In this document: positions 1-12,260 of the stretch, piece by piece | Position numbering within the stretch: position 1 is the first letter of the stretch | How the letters are laid out: the number at the start of each line of letters is the position of its first letter | DNA from: Sipunculus nudus | Lineage: Eukaryota; Annelida; Sipuncula; Golfingiida; Sipunculidae | Direction of reading: 5' to 3' | NCBI GenBank assembly: GCA_026874595.1 | Contig: CM049308.1 | Location: 77,424,124 to 77,488,123, forward strand | DNA: 64,000 nucleotides | Program-made: the position numbers and the translations under genes | The notes under the pieces: generated by a model | The model's input: only the letters and a program-made list of their open reading frames with translations | Databases searched by the model: none | What the model was told of the DNA's origin: nothing

Positions 1-212
1 TTATATACTTTTCATGTAAAGTCACTTGCCCATGCATTAGAAACTCGTAAATGTTGAGCTAAATATCATATTTTATATTTATAAGACCTTGTGTGCTTAA
101 AATATACATGTGTATATCCCATGCACTGTGGATAAAATCTCGGTTTTGGCCACTGTTTAACATAAGAAATGTAAAAGTTTCGGTTTTTTTTATTTGTTAA
201 TTGAAGATAGTA

Positions 213-216
<4 letters not shown>

Positions 217-269
<53 letters not shown>
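217..269. repeat. (TA)n microsatellite
   Basis: An uninterrupted run of about 26 AT dinucleotides. Confidence 0.97.
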
Positions 270-272
<3 letters not shown>

Positions 273-795
273 ACTAGCGAGGCTTGTATTAGGGATAATG
301 GATTATAGATTTAAAGATTTTGTGTTCATCTGACTATAATTAGCTGCCGCTTATATAGTCTATGTTTAATTAAGCGTCTGCCCCTTATTTGACAAACCTA
401 ATGTCGCAGCAATGCTCTGATCAGGGGCACCTGTCGCAGTTCTTCACGGACCTATCTCTGACTGCAGCAGCCAGTTCACATTACTTTTTATTGTGTTTAT
501 TATGTGAAACACTACACTATAACAAATACACTAAACACTAGCTGCCGTTCAGATATAATATCATCTTAAACTTTCAATGCTGCTTATATTTTTCTGACGG
601 GGTTTTAAATATATTGATAATTCAGTTTATTGGCTAGATTAACTTTTAGGTGATCTGCATATCCTATTTATAACACAGGGAATGTGATCTAATAATATTT
701 TCATGCAATGTACGGGTAGACAGGGGAGCTTGGGTTCTGACAGGATAAGATCAGATATGCATATATATATATGCATATGTGTGTTATGTTTAATA

Positions 796-799
<4 letters not shown>

Positions 800-849
<50 letters not shown>
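800..849. repeat. (TA)n microsatellite
   Basis: An uninterrupted run of about 25 TA dinucleotides. It generates spurious Tyr-Ile open frames on both strands. Confidence 0.97.
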
Positions 850-851
<2 letters not shown>

Positions 852-1108
852 GAGGAACAATTTTAATTCTTTTGATTTTTTTTCCCATTTTTCCCTTAAT
901 TGGATTTCACAACATTTTGATTTCTATACCTACTGTTTGGCTCTTGCTCTCGTGTATAAATGCATGTCAATGACATTGTTATACTGTGTATACATGGTGT
1001 ACACAAATTTGGACGTTGTACATTTGATTATTGACTGAATTAAATTACTATTATATTAAACTACCTTTTTGTCTTTATATTTTTATCGTGATGTTTGATA
1101 TCACGCAC

Positions 1109-1111
<3 letters not shown>

Positions 1112-1172
<61 letters not shown>
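1112..1172. repeat. (TA)n microsatellite
   Basis: An uninterrupted run of about 30 TA dinucleotides. Confidence 0.97.
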
Positions 1173-1174
<2 letters not shown>

Positions 1175-1640
1175 ATTTTCTTATTTCTTATTATATACCC
1201 ACATAATAATAAACGCATACATTTTACCCATGTGATCGCGTAGACATGTATATATATGCACGACACATACATGCATAAAAGTTAAATATTAATGGATGCT
1301 TGCACATATATATTATACATATATACATATACATATATACACATGCACATATATACACGTGCATACATTTTCTTTCTTTTATATATACATTCATATATAT
1401 TTATAGTATTTAGTTTAACCACATGGATGCATTTATGCGTGTTCAAATGGACACATATACAAGCATACAAGTATAAGAACACTCATATACCCATAAATAA
1501 TTTACAATATACCGATACATGAATACATAAATAAAATTTTAATGATATAAACATACAAACATAAAAAGATACGAATGTTTACAAGTTTATACCCAACAAA
1601 TGCGTAATAAATGTGCAAGTCGTGGCATAAAAAATATGGC

Positions 1641-3860
1641 TCTGACGCCTAAATAATGACTTAACCTTCGCAAACTTTCCCAAGACCCCAGTGTGTACTC
1701 AGGGCCAAGATGACGTACTTGTCACTTTGTTTTGACATGTGAGCGGTGTAATTATTGAATCAATCCCTGCTGAAACTGTGGGAAATACACGCTATTTCTT
1801 CAGGAAAGCAAACACACACAATTAATCCTTGATACATATCAATATATGCCTGTGTCGGCTGGTGCACGCGAGCAAGAACGATAGGGGCTAACGTTAAGCT
1901 TCGTTAACGGTTGTTTCTATAAACGTGCTTCAGCTCAAATGAAGGGAACACGGACCTAGAACCAAGAAAGGAGACATATTACATACACTATACTGTTTCT
2001 TTTGTAGAGCACACATAGTCGCTAAATGTGGCCTGGAGTACAACATACTCGATTTCGTTTCAATTGCACGGTTGGTTTCGTATTTGTAGTAACAGTACAT
2101 TGAGTCTTCTTGGGACGCATTCAGCCTTACACTTAAACGAGCAAATCCCACACTTCGTTGGGCTTCCCGCAAATCTGTCCATCACAGGGCCCGAGCACCG
2201 ACAGTTTCGCACAAAGTTCACACTATACAGAATAGCCCAGCTATATCAACCAACATGAAACCCGACTCGGACCCCTTTTATTAATGGTGCCGAAATCTGG
2301 CCGACACCTAGCATTTCACCACAGCAAGGGGTAGAGATTCAATTGGGAAGGGGAGGCGACAGCCTACACTTCATTAAAATATGTCGGTGCTATGATTTCT
2401 TGCCCGGTCTGTCTTTTAGAAAAGCCCTCAGCGGTGTTGGCACTTAGCGATCCAGTGTGACCGAGCAAGGGCTCCCACCGACTCCTCGCTCTTCTCACCG
2501 CAAGGTCTCGTGCACAGCGTGAGATCAACGCGATTACCCAGGCATCTCTGGGTCAGGATAGCCGAGGTATTGTGCCGATGTCCCCAGTCCTGCAATCATC
2601 CGTGTCATTTTACTGTATTATTTGTCTAGGCCATGACATATCTAGCTGTCGTTTGTACCTGCCTAATTTGTCACACATACGTCTCCCATCAGGCCCAGAG
2701 CGCGCGTTTAAATAATGCAGTCAGCTGCAATCCCACACTACTAAACGATCTCATTACGTTTTTACTGCTGTGGCAGACGTAATTTAGAAATAACTGCAAC
2801 ATCATTAGAGCAATTCGAAAAATTATGCGCATATTACCGTGTGGGGGTTTATCCTGGATTTCATTTGTGGGAAATATGGCAACAACTGTTTTCTATAGAT
2901 CTGCAAACATTGCGAGATCTATCGGTAAATGCCACTAACCAACGCATCCATCCAGTCAATTCATCAGAACGGTCTCCGGTGCTAACTAACTCGTCATCCA
3001 TGGCAATTATGTCGACAGAACAGCGTGCATGCGCTCGCTCATTCATTATTTCTTTTAAGATCACATTACACTTGAGTTATCCTGTGCCATATGCCACTAA
3101 CATAGTATTTTCACACTTGTGGGGAGGCACCTATGCCGCCCTGGGCTATTTACTCGGTCCGATAGCTACAACCTTTTTGGCTGCTCGGCGAACCACCTTT
3201 GCACCCTGGTGTCGTGGACAAGGGTGCTGAAGCTTTCGCCCCCATATTCAACCCCTTTCTCCGGAGGCTCAAATTTAACAGATCAATTCGTTTGCGTTCG
3301 CAAGCGCATTTTCCAGTTGACTGGCCAGAATGGAGGTGCATTCTGCCATCGGGGTGATAAAGTGTGAAGTGGCTTTGTTCTGATATCAGTTAATAAACGC
3401 CAGGCCCCGGGCCCCTATTTAAACGTTGAGTATAATTCCAACTAAGCTCGGTATGTACAGAGTCCCGCTGGGTGATCATTGGTATAAGGGGTCATTCCCG
3501 ACTCCCAGAGGGGTTCTTCATGCAGCCTAGCTCTGTAGAGTTATTCCGGGGTACTTGACGAACAAGAGCTGTACAAAGCCCATGACGGACCATAACATAG
3601 AAGCAGCCTGTATAGAGAGCATGTCACCCCGCGCTTGATTTGCCAAACTAATCATATTTACATAGCGACCGGTGCCTCCGTGTTAAGATGAGACCGGACA
3701 ATGCCCCCACTGACCAGAGTCAAACACATAATCAATGGAGTTATGAATAAACTACTCGAATACAAGACGCGGGTTCAATGTGTTTAAACCCCGGTTAATT
3801 AGGTAAGGATGTAACGGAAACCTTGTGTCTCTCTTAACCATACAAATACATTTATATACA
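1641..3860. other. Mixed-composition intergenic island, no gene recognised
   Basis: Base composition is more balanced than in the flanks and there is no low-complexity DNA. The longest open frame (2841-3230, +, 129 codons) has no recognisable domain and is overlapped by open frames on the other strand, so I do not call it. The island could hold cis-regulatory sequence, but nothing specific is visible. Confidence 0.5.
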
Positions 3861-5100
3861 AGATATAAAATAGATGTATGTACAAAAATACATGTATTTG
3901 AAGAGTTTATTTTGGTCGATTTCCCTGCCAGTCAACATGCATATTTTGACGTCCAAATTTGCTAACAGGATAATTATATTACATATAAGTGTCCCACTGA
4001 GTGTTAATTATTTGTGGACGCTTTACTTTCAAGTGACATAAACAAAAATGGCTTTCAATACATCATGGCAAAAACGAGTTACAAGTAAATGGCAATGTCC
4101 AAAATAAAAATTTAAGCAATTAAATCGACAACATGTATGCCTTCAGTCAGAAAATTCTCTGTCATACAAATCTAAGAGAATTTAGATTTTTAATATAAAA
4201 CCTAATGTTAATTCAGACATAAATATTGGCAGCAGTATATTTGTGCAAACTGCAGAACATCAACATTAAATTTTATTCTTTTTCTCATATCAATATGCGC
4301 ATCTGAAGCAAAACATCTAAAAAAAACTAAAGGATAGTAAAGTAAGATCTAGAGTTATAACATTGTGTACTAAATACCTCATCACAAATGAGCATCTATT
4401 GAATACACGGCGACTAAAAAGTGGTGTAGAACTTCTTTAAAAAAATCCATGGAGCTAATAAAACATGAATGCAGGTGGTGCACATATCCTAAATGTATGC
4501 ACCAGAAACCAACACCTGCGTTGCTTTCTTATATTTTATAAAGGTTAGGACCATTGCCTGTAGATACGATGTCATTTCTATTGAAGAAGGATGATGATAA
4601 CCATCAACTAATCGTTTTTCTCTGAGAAATTAAAGTTTTTCGTTTGCTTTTTAATACACGAGTGCCAGTAGTTATTAAGACATTAGATATCAAATTCTCA
4701 TAGCTTTGATATAATTCCATATGTGCCTTGTCCATTGTTATATCGGTCTTCCGCCCCGTCTTCTTTGGAAGATTTTTCTAACCGTATAAACTTTCAAAAC
4801 TGGAATATTTCTTTAAAAATATTGGACATTCTAGTTTCTCAATTATTTTTTTACCACACACCTAATCATCAAAGCATTAAATGGACATAATGGTTCCACA
4901 TTTTTTTATCATCGAGTTGTCAGCTGGTGATGTAGATTGTAGAACTTAACAATGACTTGAAAAAGTTCCCTCACACATAATATATCTAAAATCTCACAAA
5001 AATTCCCCATCCACGGGAATTTTTTATAATTCTTTGTGGCCAGTAATACTGACCAGATTAGATACCAAGTCATTAAACTTTTTAAATGATTTCAGGTGAT
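3861..5100. other. AT-rich intergenic, one strong hairpin
   Basis: No gene is seen. The one structured item is a perfect 10-bp inverted repeat at 4998-5007 and 5015-5024 (AAAAATTCCC / GGGAATTTTT) with a 7-nt loop. Confidence 0.6.
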
Positions 5101-5409
5101 ATATGAAACGATCCCGAGGGAGGGTGATCCGACTTTAATATCCCGCGCATTCACGCAAAAGAGAGAAAAAAATAATCAAGTTGTTATGATCAGTGAAAGC
5201 CATGCACCTGATGACGTCATTAGACGTGTAATGTTAAATGCCCCGCTGTCTCAGGAAAGATAACGTCTGATATTTCCGAGCGTCCGGCTCACCCTCCCAC
5301 CAAGCAGCATGCAGTAATTAGTCACTGAAACATGCCGTACGCAGTAGCTTCCGGTCCCAGGCATGGCGACGACATGTATGGGGGAGAGTGCATTATTAGC
5401 ATTTTCAAA

Positions 5410-5446
5410 TACCGCTCTACCCGTAGTGTCCTCTGCCAGAGCTCAG
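5410..5446 (+). repeat. Direct repeat, copy 1
   Basis: The 19-nt string at 5410-5428 recurs exactly at 6752-6770. In both places GAGCTCAG follows, after an extra 10 bp here and directly in the second copy. It is probably a remnant of a dispersed repeat; its identity is unknown. Confidence 0.7.
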
Positions 5447-5805
5447 TGGGAATACATTCATTGTCTTGGTTTTAATTAACAAAAGATCTTTAGAGAGCTA
5501 AAATTTTGAGGATGTTGCTTCAAACACATCCTCTAATGTCCAACTCCCCAGGGCTCTTACCAGTTACTCGAGGTTTTATGTTCGCTTGCACCGCCGCGTG
5601 CATGACAGTCGCGGGTATAAAATATCATTTTTCTACGAATGTCTCTATATATCTACGATGTCACGTAGCCATATATCGTCAAATAGCAATATCTTTGGAT
5701 GTGTTTTATAAAGTTAATTAACTTCAGAAGCAAAGAGTGTCCCCGTGAAAGATATACAATTCAACAAGAGAAAAGACACAGACGTAAAGTTTGGCCCCCT
5801 TTTTT

Positions 5806-5942
5806 CGAGAAAACCCTGCGCCGAGTCACGTGATGGTAAAGCCCCAAACCACTTCATCAGGCTGGGCCTGGTGATGCAGTCCAACGAGCTTTTTGATCTG
5901 CTGCAGCGTGCTGCTGATGAGTTTTACATAAAACCTGAATGA
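5806..5942 (+). CDS. Possible terminal coding exon, unidentified (weak)
   Basis: The open frame ending at TGA 5940-5942 reads as ordinary protein over its last 25 codons, ending in ...RAADEFYIKPE, with codon choice and GC unlike the AT-rich surroundings. Two acceptor-like sites precede it: a pyrimidine run ending in AG near 5807 and CATCAG near 5860. An AATAAA poly(A) signal lies at about 6065-6070, roughly 125 bp after the stop, as expected for a short 3' UTR. I do not recognise the protein. If real, it would be the last exon of a + strand gene whose other exons lie far upstream or off the window. It could equally be a chance open frame or a pseudogene scrap. Confidence 0.22.
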
Positions 5943-6064
5943 TAACCTTCCAGCGGTCAACAACAGGTGGCTGAACTTTCAAGTGATGAAAAGAATCATG
6001 GGCGATAATAAGATATATACGGATCTTATATAACCCAACTACTGCTGTTTTGTTATTTGTTTAA

Positions 6065-6070
6065 AATAAA
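6065..6070 (+). promoter_or_regulatory. Candidate poly(A) signal AATAAA
   Basis: AATAAA lies about 125 bp downstream of the stop of the weak candidate terminal exon. The hexamer is common by chance in AT-rich DNA. Confidence 0.2.
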
Positions 6071-6339
6071 TATAAAAGATTTTAAAAATATATATACATA
6101 TAAAAGATGCTTCTTTTAATTATTTTCACTTACCATATTTTGCAACATGGAAACGAAATTTTCTTTGAAAGTAAAAAAATAAATAAAATTTACAACGTAA
6201 TAAAAAGAAAGAACAAGTTCCAAGTGAAGATAAACGTGGAACTGAATTAATAAACTGTGCTAACGTTTGATGCAATGATGATAGAAAATACATTTTTTTT
6301 CATCTCAAGAAATTTGTAACAACCAATATAAAGCATTCA

Positions 6340-6535
6340 AAAGCGGATCGAGGGCGCCTCTGCCCCCTTTTCAGGCACCGGAACCTCTTTTAAGGGTTCA
6401 GACCATTTTTTGCGGCCTGGACCCCCCCCCCTTTTTTTTTTCTTGACCTTGGGCAGCCTTTTTCGGCTTTGTCCTTAGTCCTCCTGAGTTCGAACCCCCC
6501 CCCCCCCCTTTCTAAATCCTGAATCTGCCCCTATC
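6340..6535 (-). repeat. Poly-G/C interspersed repeat
   Basis: Two poly-C runs (about 6422-6431 and 6496-6508) lie in GC-rich text. Read on the minus strand, the element begins GGGGCAGATTCAGGATTT, then GAAAGG followed by a G run. A related fragment is at 25195-25235 (GGATCCAGGATTTTGGAAAGG), and possibly another at 42955-43020. It is a dispersed repeat family with no coding capacity. Confidence 0.55.
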
Positions 6536-6751
6536 ACTTAATGTGTAAAAGAATTTCCGCATTACGGTTGCTTCTCCCTTTTTTCTCCTTAAGTAAGTGC
6601 ACAAAAATAAAATTATAGAAATGTTTTTATGTCTCCACATATTTTGATATAGCCATTTTTCACAGGAGGTTGGTATTTGTTGGTTTTAATTTTATTGAGG
6701 GTGAAATACGACAGCTGAGCGAGCATCAGTAAAAAAACATAATACATATAT

Positions 6752-6778
6752 TACCGCTCTACCCGTAGTGGAGCTCAG
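6752..6778 (+). repeat. Direct repeat, copy 2
   Basis: This matches 5410-5428 over 19 nt and shares the following GAGCTCAG. Copy 1 carries 10 extra bases between the two blocks. Confidence 0.7.
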
Positions 6779-7485
6779 GATACCATTTTCCTCAGAGTAC
6801 CGAAGTATGAAAATGAGTAAAGAACAGTTTACTGTTTATTCCGACCTACTTGGTATATCTATAATAAGATTTTCTTTCTCACGATCACATTATAAATCAC
6901 TCTCTTATCTAAATTTAAAATGTTATCTCTTCATTTACATCACCTTATTGCCTTAGAAACGCGAAGCCAATAAACATAGAACGTGTTATTTGTAAGCAAA
7001 ATATTCATAACAATTTTTTTTTAATCATTTTAATTATTTTTTTAATTACATCTGGATATTCAATTGTGAAAATGTCATATACAGAAGGTTAGTTGATATT
7101 CCAATTAACTTAGAGAAAGAATCAAAATTGAGATCCGCGTACGGTCCAATATAGGCTGTTTCTTTTACAGCGCCCCCTATCTGCAGGTCATAGAACCTTG
7201 GTAAAATTTTAAACCATTTAAACTAAAATTCTGTGAAATTATATTAACGGCGTAAGTTATATACCAAATATTCTCGAACTGAAGTTAAGGCATTCACATA
7301 ATATGATCATATTGTTATCGAATTGATGAATGTAAATTGCACAATAAGATTGTATTAAAATACTTTTTATGATAGTAATTCATGGAGACAATGAATTATA
7401 TAGCTTGTCTGATTTGTACCGTCATGAATACAGAAAAGTGCTGGATTGTCAGAATTATTGTGTATTATAGGTCAATAGAAGTAGT

Positions 7486-7511
7486 GATAATAATAATAAT
7501 AATAATTATTA

Positions 7512-7563
<52 letters not shown>

Positions 7564-7564
7564 C
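7486..7564. repeat. (AAT)n to (ATT)n compound microsatellite
   Basis: AAT triplets switch to ATT triplets at about 7505, so the two halves are complementary and could fold back. The poly-Ile/Tyr open frame over it is spurious. Confidence 0.95.
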
Positions 7565-7640
7565 ATATATTAATTAAATTAGTACAGTATTATTTTTATT
7601 ATTAAGTTTAAAGTTATACTAAAGTTATCATGGAGATATA

Positions 7641-9599
7641 GATATAGTTGGCGAGATTTCTTTCCGAACATCCATCTCCCTGTCTCCTTGCGATGTATTG
7701 TATTTGCCGCCCTTTGAGTCAATACTGTTCTGGGGTTAAAAATAAAGTACTGACGATATTGGCAGTTGTATTTGAAGAGGCTTATCTTTCGGTCTCCAGG
7801 ATGCGTACCTTACTGCTCAGTGAGAAAAACTAGCACCGGTTCAGTTTCCAAGGCGCTGAGCAAACAAAGTTTATGGAGATTTCTCACTGCAATCTTGAAT
7901 CCGCTTAGCCCACGCGCACAACCCCGGCATAATCTATTCATTTTAAGACTTGTCTGTATAGGACTGCGCCAATAACATTATCATAAGGACTATTGACTCA
8001 AGGGTTTAGCTGGCCAGAATAATCACTATATTTGCCCATTGTTGAGTTAGCTTGGAATAATCGATGGGAGCATTTTCTCTTGTCATGATATGTCATGGAC
8101 GACCATATATATCTATATATATATAGAGTGAGTTCCCGCCTCATTGACAGTATATAGACTTGCAGACATATATGCAAAATATAACACTCGTATTGATTTT
8201 AAATGTGAGAAAATATTCAACAGTTTTATATGAGGCAATAATTTAAAATTATGCAATAATGCATCAAATATACATTAGTATATATTAAGTATACAAGTCC
8301 ATTCAAGAAAAATATGTAAAATAGGTATATATAAGAAAGACGTATTTATATAAACTTACCTTAATTACATATGTATTATTCTGTAAGGTGTAAAATATAT
8401 TAACATGTGATTGTGGTTCCTTTTTTAATATATTTATACTGCATGCACTTACCTGTGTTCATTAAATACCTTACAAATTCACAAAACATGGATATTCAAA
8501 ATAAAATGTTCACGCACCTCTGTATATACAATTCTCATGCCGCACCTATATATATAAAGTATATCTCCAGGAAATGATAAAGTTTCATGCAGTTTATAAA
8601 GTTAGTATAAGCGGCATGCATGAAACCTTTATGTGAGTATATATCTTATATGTCAATTTTATATACTATCGGACCCAAACATAGATGAATTTATTCATCA
8701 TTTCATTTAGATACAGTATAAGTAAAAACACTGTCATTTATGGTTCAGTAGAAGAGGGCAAGAGAAAATTGTAAGTATATACATAGCTTATATATCAAAT
8801 AACTATTTCACACAATTTATATATTTTCAAAACATTTATGTATTACATGAGCATTTATATAGAGACAGTTGTATGAATATATAGTCATATAAACAACTGA
8901 AATAAATCAAATCAATTTTTTTTATTAATTACTGATTCAAGTTATTATAGCTTATAATACTACCGGTATGTCATGCATGTATACCTGAAGATAACAAAAA
9001 TATATGATGTTAGTATTCCATATGCATTCTTTTTAATGAATGTATATGTATGCATAAATTATTAGCTTATTGCATGTTCTAAACTTAGGACTCCTATGCA
9101 CAAGAGAGGTGGCATGCACGTATATATACAGTCGCGATGCGTAATACACATATACTTTCGTACAGAAATATTTTTTAACTCTTCGATGAAATACAATTTT
9201 GTCATAAGAAATAGATATTCAGCTTTAGTTTCAGTTTATTCCCCTATATATATATAACAAAATATGATACTAACTTTTAATTCGTTTAATATTAAACCGG
9301 GTATAAATTGTATACATAATTCGAAACATATATATTTTACTTTTAACCAAATTCTTACAGCGCCCCCCCCCCACACACACACATACACACACAAGCCATA
9401 GAAACACACACAAACATGTATATAAAGCTGTTAAAACATAGCTGTTTGGTGCAGTTTTAATTTGTTTTGTTTTTTGGTTTTTTTTTTTTTTTTTTTGCAT
9501 GGGGTAGGAGTTGGTTTACGGTATAAGGTTATGTTATGTTCTATAGAGCTTTTACTATATCAGACTTTTTTTTCACATCTTGTATATACGTGTTTATTT

Positions 9600-9600
<1 letters not shown>
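7641..9600. other. AT-rich intergenic, no gene
   Basis: Nothing coding is seen. The stretch 8090-9260 is dense in short TATATA and CATGCA words without a clean tandem period. A C-run followed by CA repeats (9362-9393) and a long T-run (9479-9496) lie near the right end. Confidence 0.6.

Positions 9601-9609
<9 letters not shown>

Positions 9610-9662
<53 letters not shown>
9610..9662. repeat. (TA)n microsatellite
   Basis: An uninterrupted run of about 26 TA dinucleotides. Confidence 0.97.
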
Positions 9663-9664
<2 letters not shown>

Positions 9665-9999
9665 TGGCTGATGAAGAAAATAAAGGACGTTCAATCTAAC
9701 GTTCGCAAGAGTTCTGCACTCTAGATTTGCGTGGTTTATGCCGCTGAGATCGGTGCCGGTTAATTTGTATCCTGCCTTGCATGGGCTTCTGGGGTGTGGG
9801 TGCTGTACCTTTCACCAGTCACCAGTATGGATAACACTCAGGCAGGCTCTCTGGGTTCCCTGCTTGGCCAATGTGGCAGCGCAACTATCGGCTCCATCAA
9901 AATTTCAAATTCTAGCTGAAGGAGCGCCTGGGCGGGGGTCTCAGACTTCCATTAACCTATAGAGCGCTCGACGAGTATAATATATCTTAATTCAACCAG

Positions 10000-10001
<2 letters not shown>

Positions 10002-10054
<53 letters not shown>

Positions 10055-10077
10055 ATAGGATATTATATATCCTATAA
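10002..10077. repeat. (TA)n tract followed by perfect 10-bp palindrome
   Basis: (TA)25 at 10002-10051 is followed at once by the inverted repeat TTATAGGATA (10053-10062) / TATCCTATAA (10068-10077), with a 5-nt centre. The block is cruciform-prone. Confidence 0.9.
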
Positions 10078-10099
10078 TATAAGCCAAATATAATAGGAT

Positions 10100-12260
10100 T
10101 TAAAATAGGATTATAAAACGGAAAATAGTTAATCATTATTGGCAAACATTACAATAGATGTGCTTTCTGCTCTGTTGTGATGAAGGAAATAGACTTGTTC
10201 TCTTGCATGACGGGGCCACCATGACTTGTAATTTGTATATGTGGTGTATTCGTGGCCCGTCACATCGCGTCACACGGGTTATAGTTTTCTACAATACCAC
10301 CTGTCATCCGTGCGCGCTCACACCGGACACCAGCAATAACCCGCTCTTGTTGACACGAACCTCATCAATGCATTACTAGTGATTGCCCGACCTGGTCTTC
10401 CCCTCGCTGCCAGATCCGTACCTGTGAAGCCTTAATCGCTTGTCTGTGTCTCTGCGATCCCATTAGTGCCCGCAGCACTATCAACTGAACGGCTAAGTGA
10501 CACGCTGAAATGCCAGCAATGCGGTTTGATTTCACTTCCTTCTTAAATCCCATTTCACCCCCGTTACTCGCAGATCTGGGTTGGCATCTGGACTCGTTGG
10601 ATTTAATCCCGAATAATTCGCCCAGCACAATCCGCTATACGTCCATATGGTGTGTTGCAGGTGACGACCGTGGCCTGGCGTTTCTTGTCGAGAAACCACA
10701 ACTCCTTCAGATTGATTAACTTAAGCGATCTTTGAGTGTTCGCCCGGATCAGGTTGTGGTATTTTTAATCCCCTCCCCATCCCGGCTCATGTCCAGATCG
10801 CCGGCGACAAGGGGGTGAAAAGTGTTTATTTGACAACAATGAATACTTGACGGACTGTTCAAATGTTATGAATAGGTTTATATCAAGTAAAATTGAAGCA
10901 ATGTGTTTAGAAATAAATAACTTTACCCCCGAACGGGTTGACACGTTAAGACAGCTTGGCTTAAATAAACAAAATGTCATTCAGATATAATTGGTTGCCC
11001 TTTTCTGCACATTTGTATTATTACTACCGTGCCTATACCTATATTTGTATATACACGTATATTTGTTGTTTCTGAAATGCTTGTGATTTTTTTTAAATAA
11101 ATAGTTTCAGTTATATTTTGTACATATGAAAAATTACAGTAATTCTATAAATGTATGACCTTAATTCCCGTAAGTTTTACCCAAAATGATATCATTTTGA
11201 AATTTGTTATGGTAATTAGCTAGAGTCAGCTCGTTATCAGCTAGAACAACAAAAAATAGCCCTGCAGAAATGCATATAAAAATTAAATTATTTAATTATT
11301 TATTGATACTATCCTTTTGTTTATATAAAAAAATGTATAAACATGTATTATTGTATTTCACATGATTTAAAAAATCTTCCAAACCTTGGCATTTTCTATC
11401 GGAATTTTAAAAGTTACCTCCATTATCTGATTAACAACATCATTATATTATTAAAAAGGAAAATATTTAAAAAAAAAAACTTAGATTCTATTTAAACATG
11501 CACTTGCGGAGAATTCTTAGTGAATTGTGTACTGCAGTCCGGAATAAATCACTTCACACAAGGTTTTTTTCCCAGTTGAATTTCCTCAATTAATGGACCC
11601 TGTTTGTTAGCCCTAGCAGCATTAAAAGAATTTTTTTTATACCATTCTCGAAGTAATTACAGCCTTGGACCCCTGAAATCTCATTGATCGTTCACATGCT
11701 CGGTCCCGTCCACCAGACTTCTTCTTGCGCAGGCGCACACGCTACCACACAAGGAATCATTTACATATGACCTTTGACATTTTAGAATAAAAAAAGGTCC
11801 AATATATTGCGAACCCTTATTTCTACTTTTCATATTTACTGTTTTTAATTGATTTTATTGGCGCGTTTTCGCCATTTCTTGAATTCATTATTGCAATCTA
11901 CTGGGTTTCTGTTTATAATTGTCTTATATTTGTTTCATGTCTTCACTCTGTTGAATGAGTAAAACATCAGTATCTTGTCTCCATTCTTTTTGAGGAATAA
12001 AACAGCAGTCTGTCAATCAATACATCAGGGATAAGTAAATGTCATTATAAGGTTTATTGTTCAAAGTATATAAAAATTCTTTACACTTGTATTGTATGAT
12101 CATAGGAAAAATTAATGATCCTATTTTGTCTTATTTTCTAAACCGTTTCTATCAATGTTTGCAATATCAAATTATCAAATGTATGCAATATACTAGTATT
12201 TAATTAAATACATATATTATATGCATATATTGGATGTTACTATAAATCTATAGTACCGGA
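10100..12260. other. Intergenic; balanced island then AT-rich DNA
   Basis: The part up to about 10980 has balanced composition with short unrecognised open frames on both strands. The rest is AT-rich. No gene or element can be supported. Confidence 0.55.

Larger units (their letters stand above)
1..1640. other. AT-rich intergenic, microsatellite-laden, no gene
   Basis: No gene is seen. The open frames here are translations of (TA)n tracts (Tyr-Ile runs) and are not genes. The stretch from about 1240 to 1560 is low-complexity DNA built from ATAC/ATAT and CATA words. Confidence 0.7.

Noticed and set aside
639-1522. Overlapping open frames on both strands, 66-111 codons
   Set aside because: They are translations of TA and ATAC repeats, giving Tyr-Ile runs and cysteine-poor low-complexity text.
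2841-3230. 129-codon open frame, + strand
   Set aside because: No recognisable domain, an overlapping frame on the other strand, and no splice or start context.
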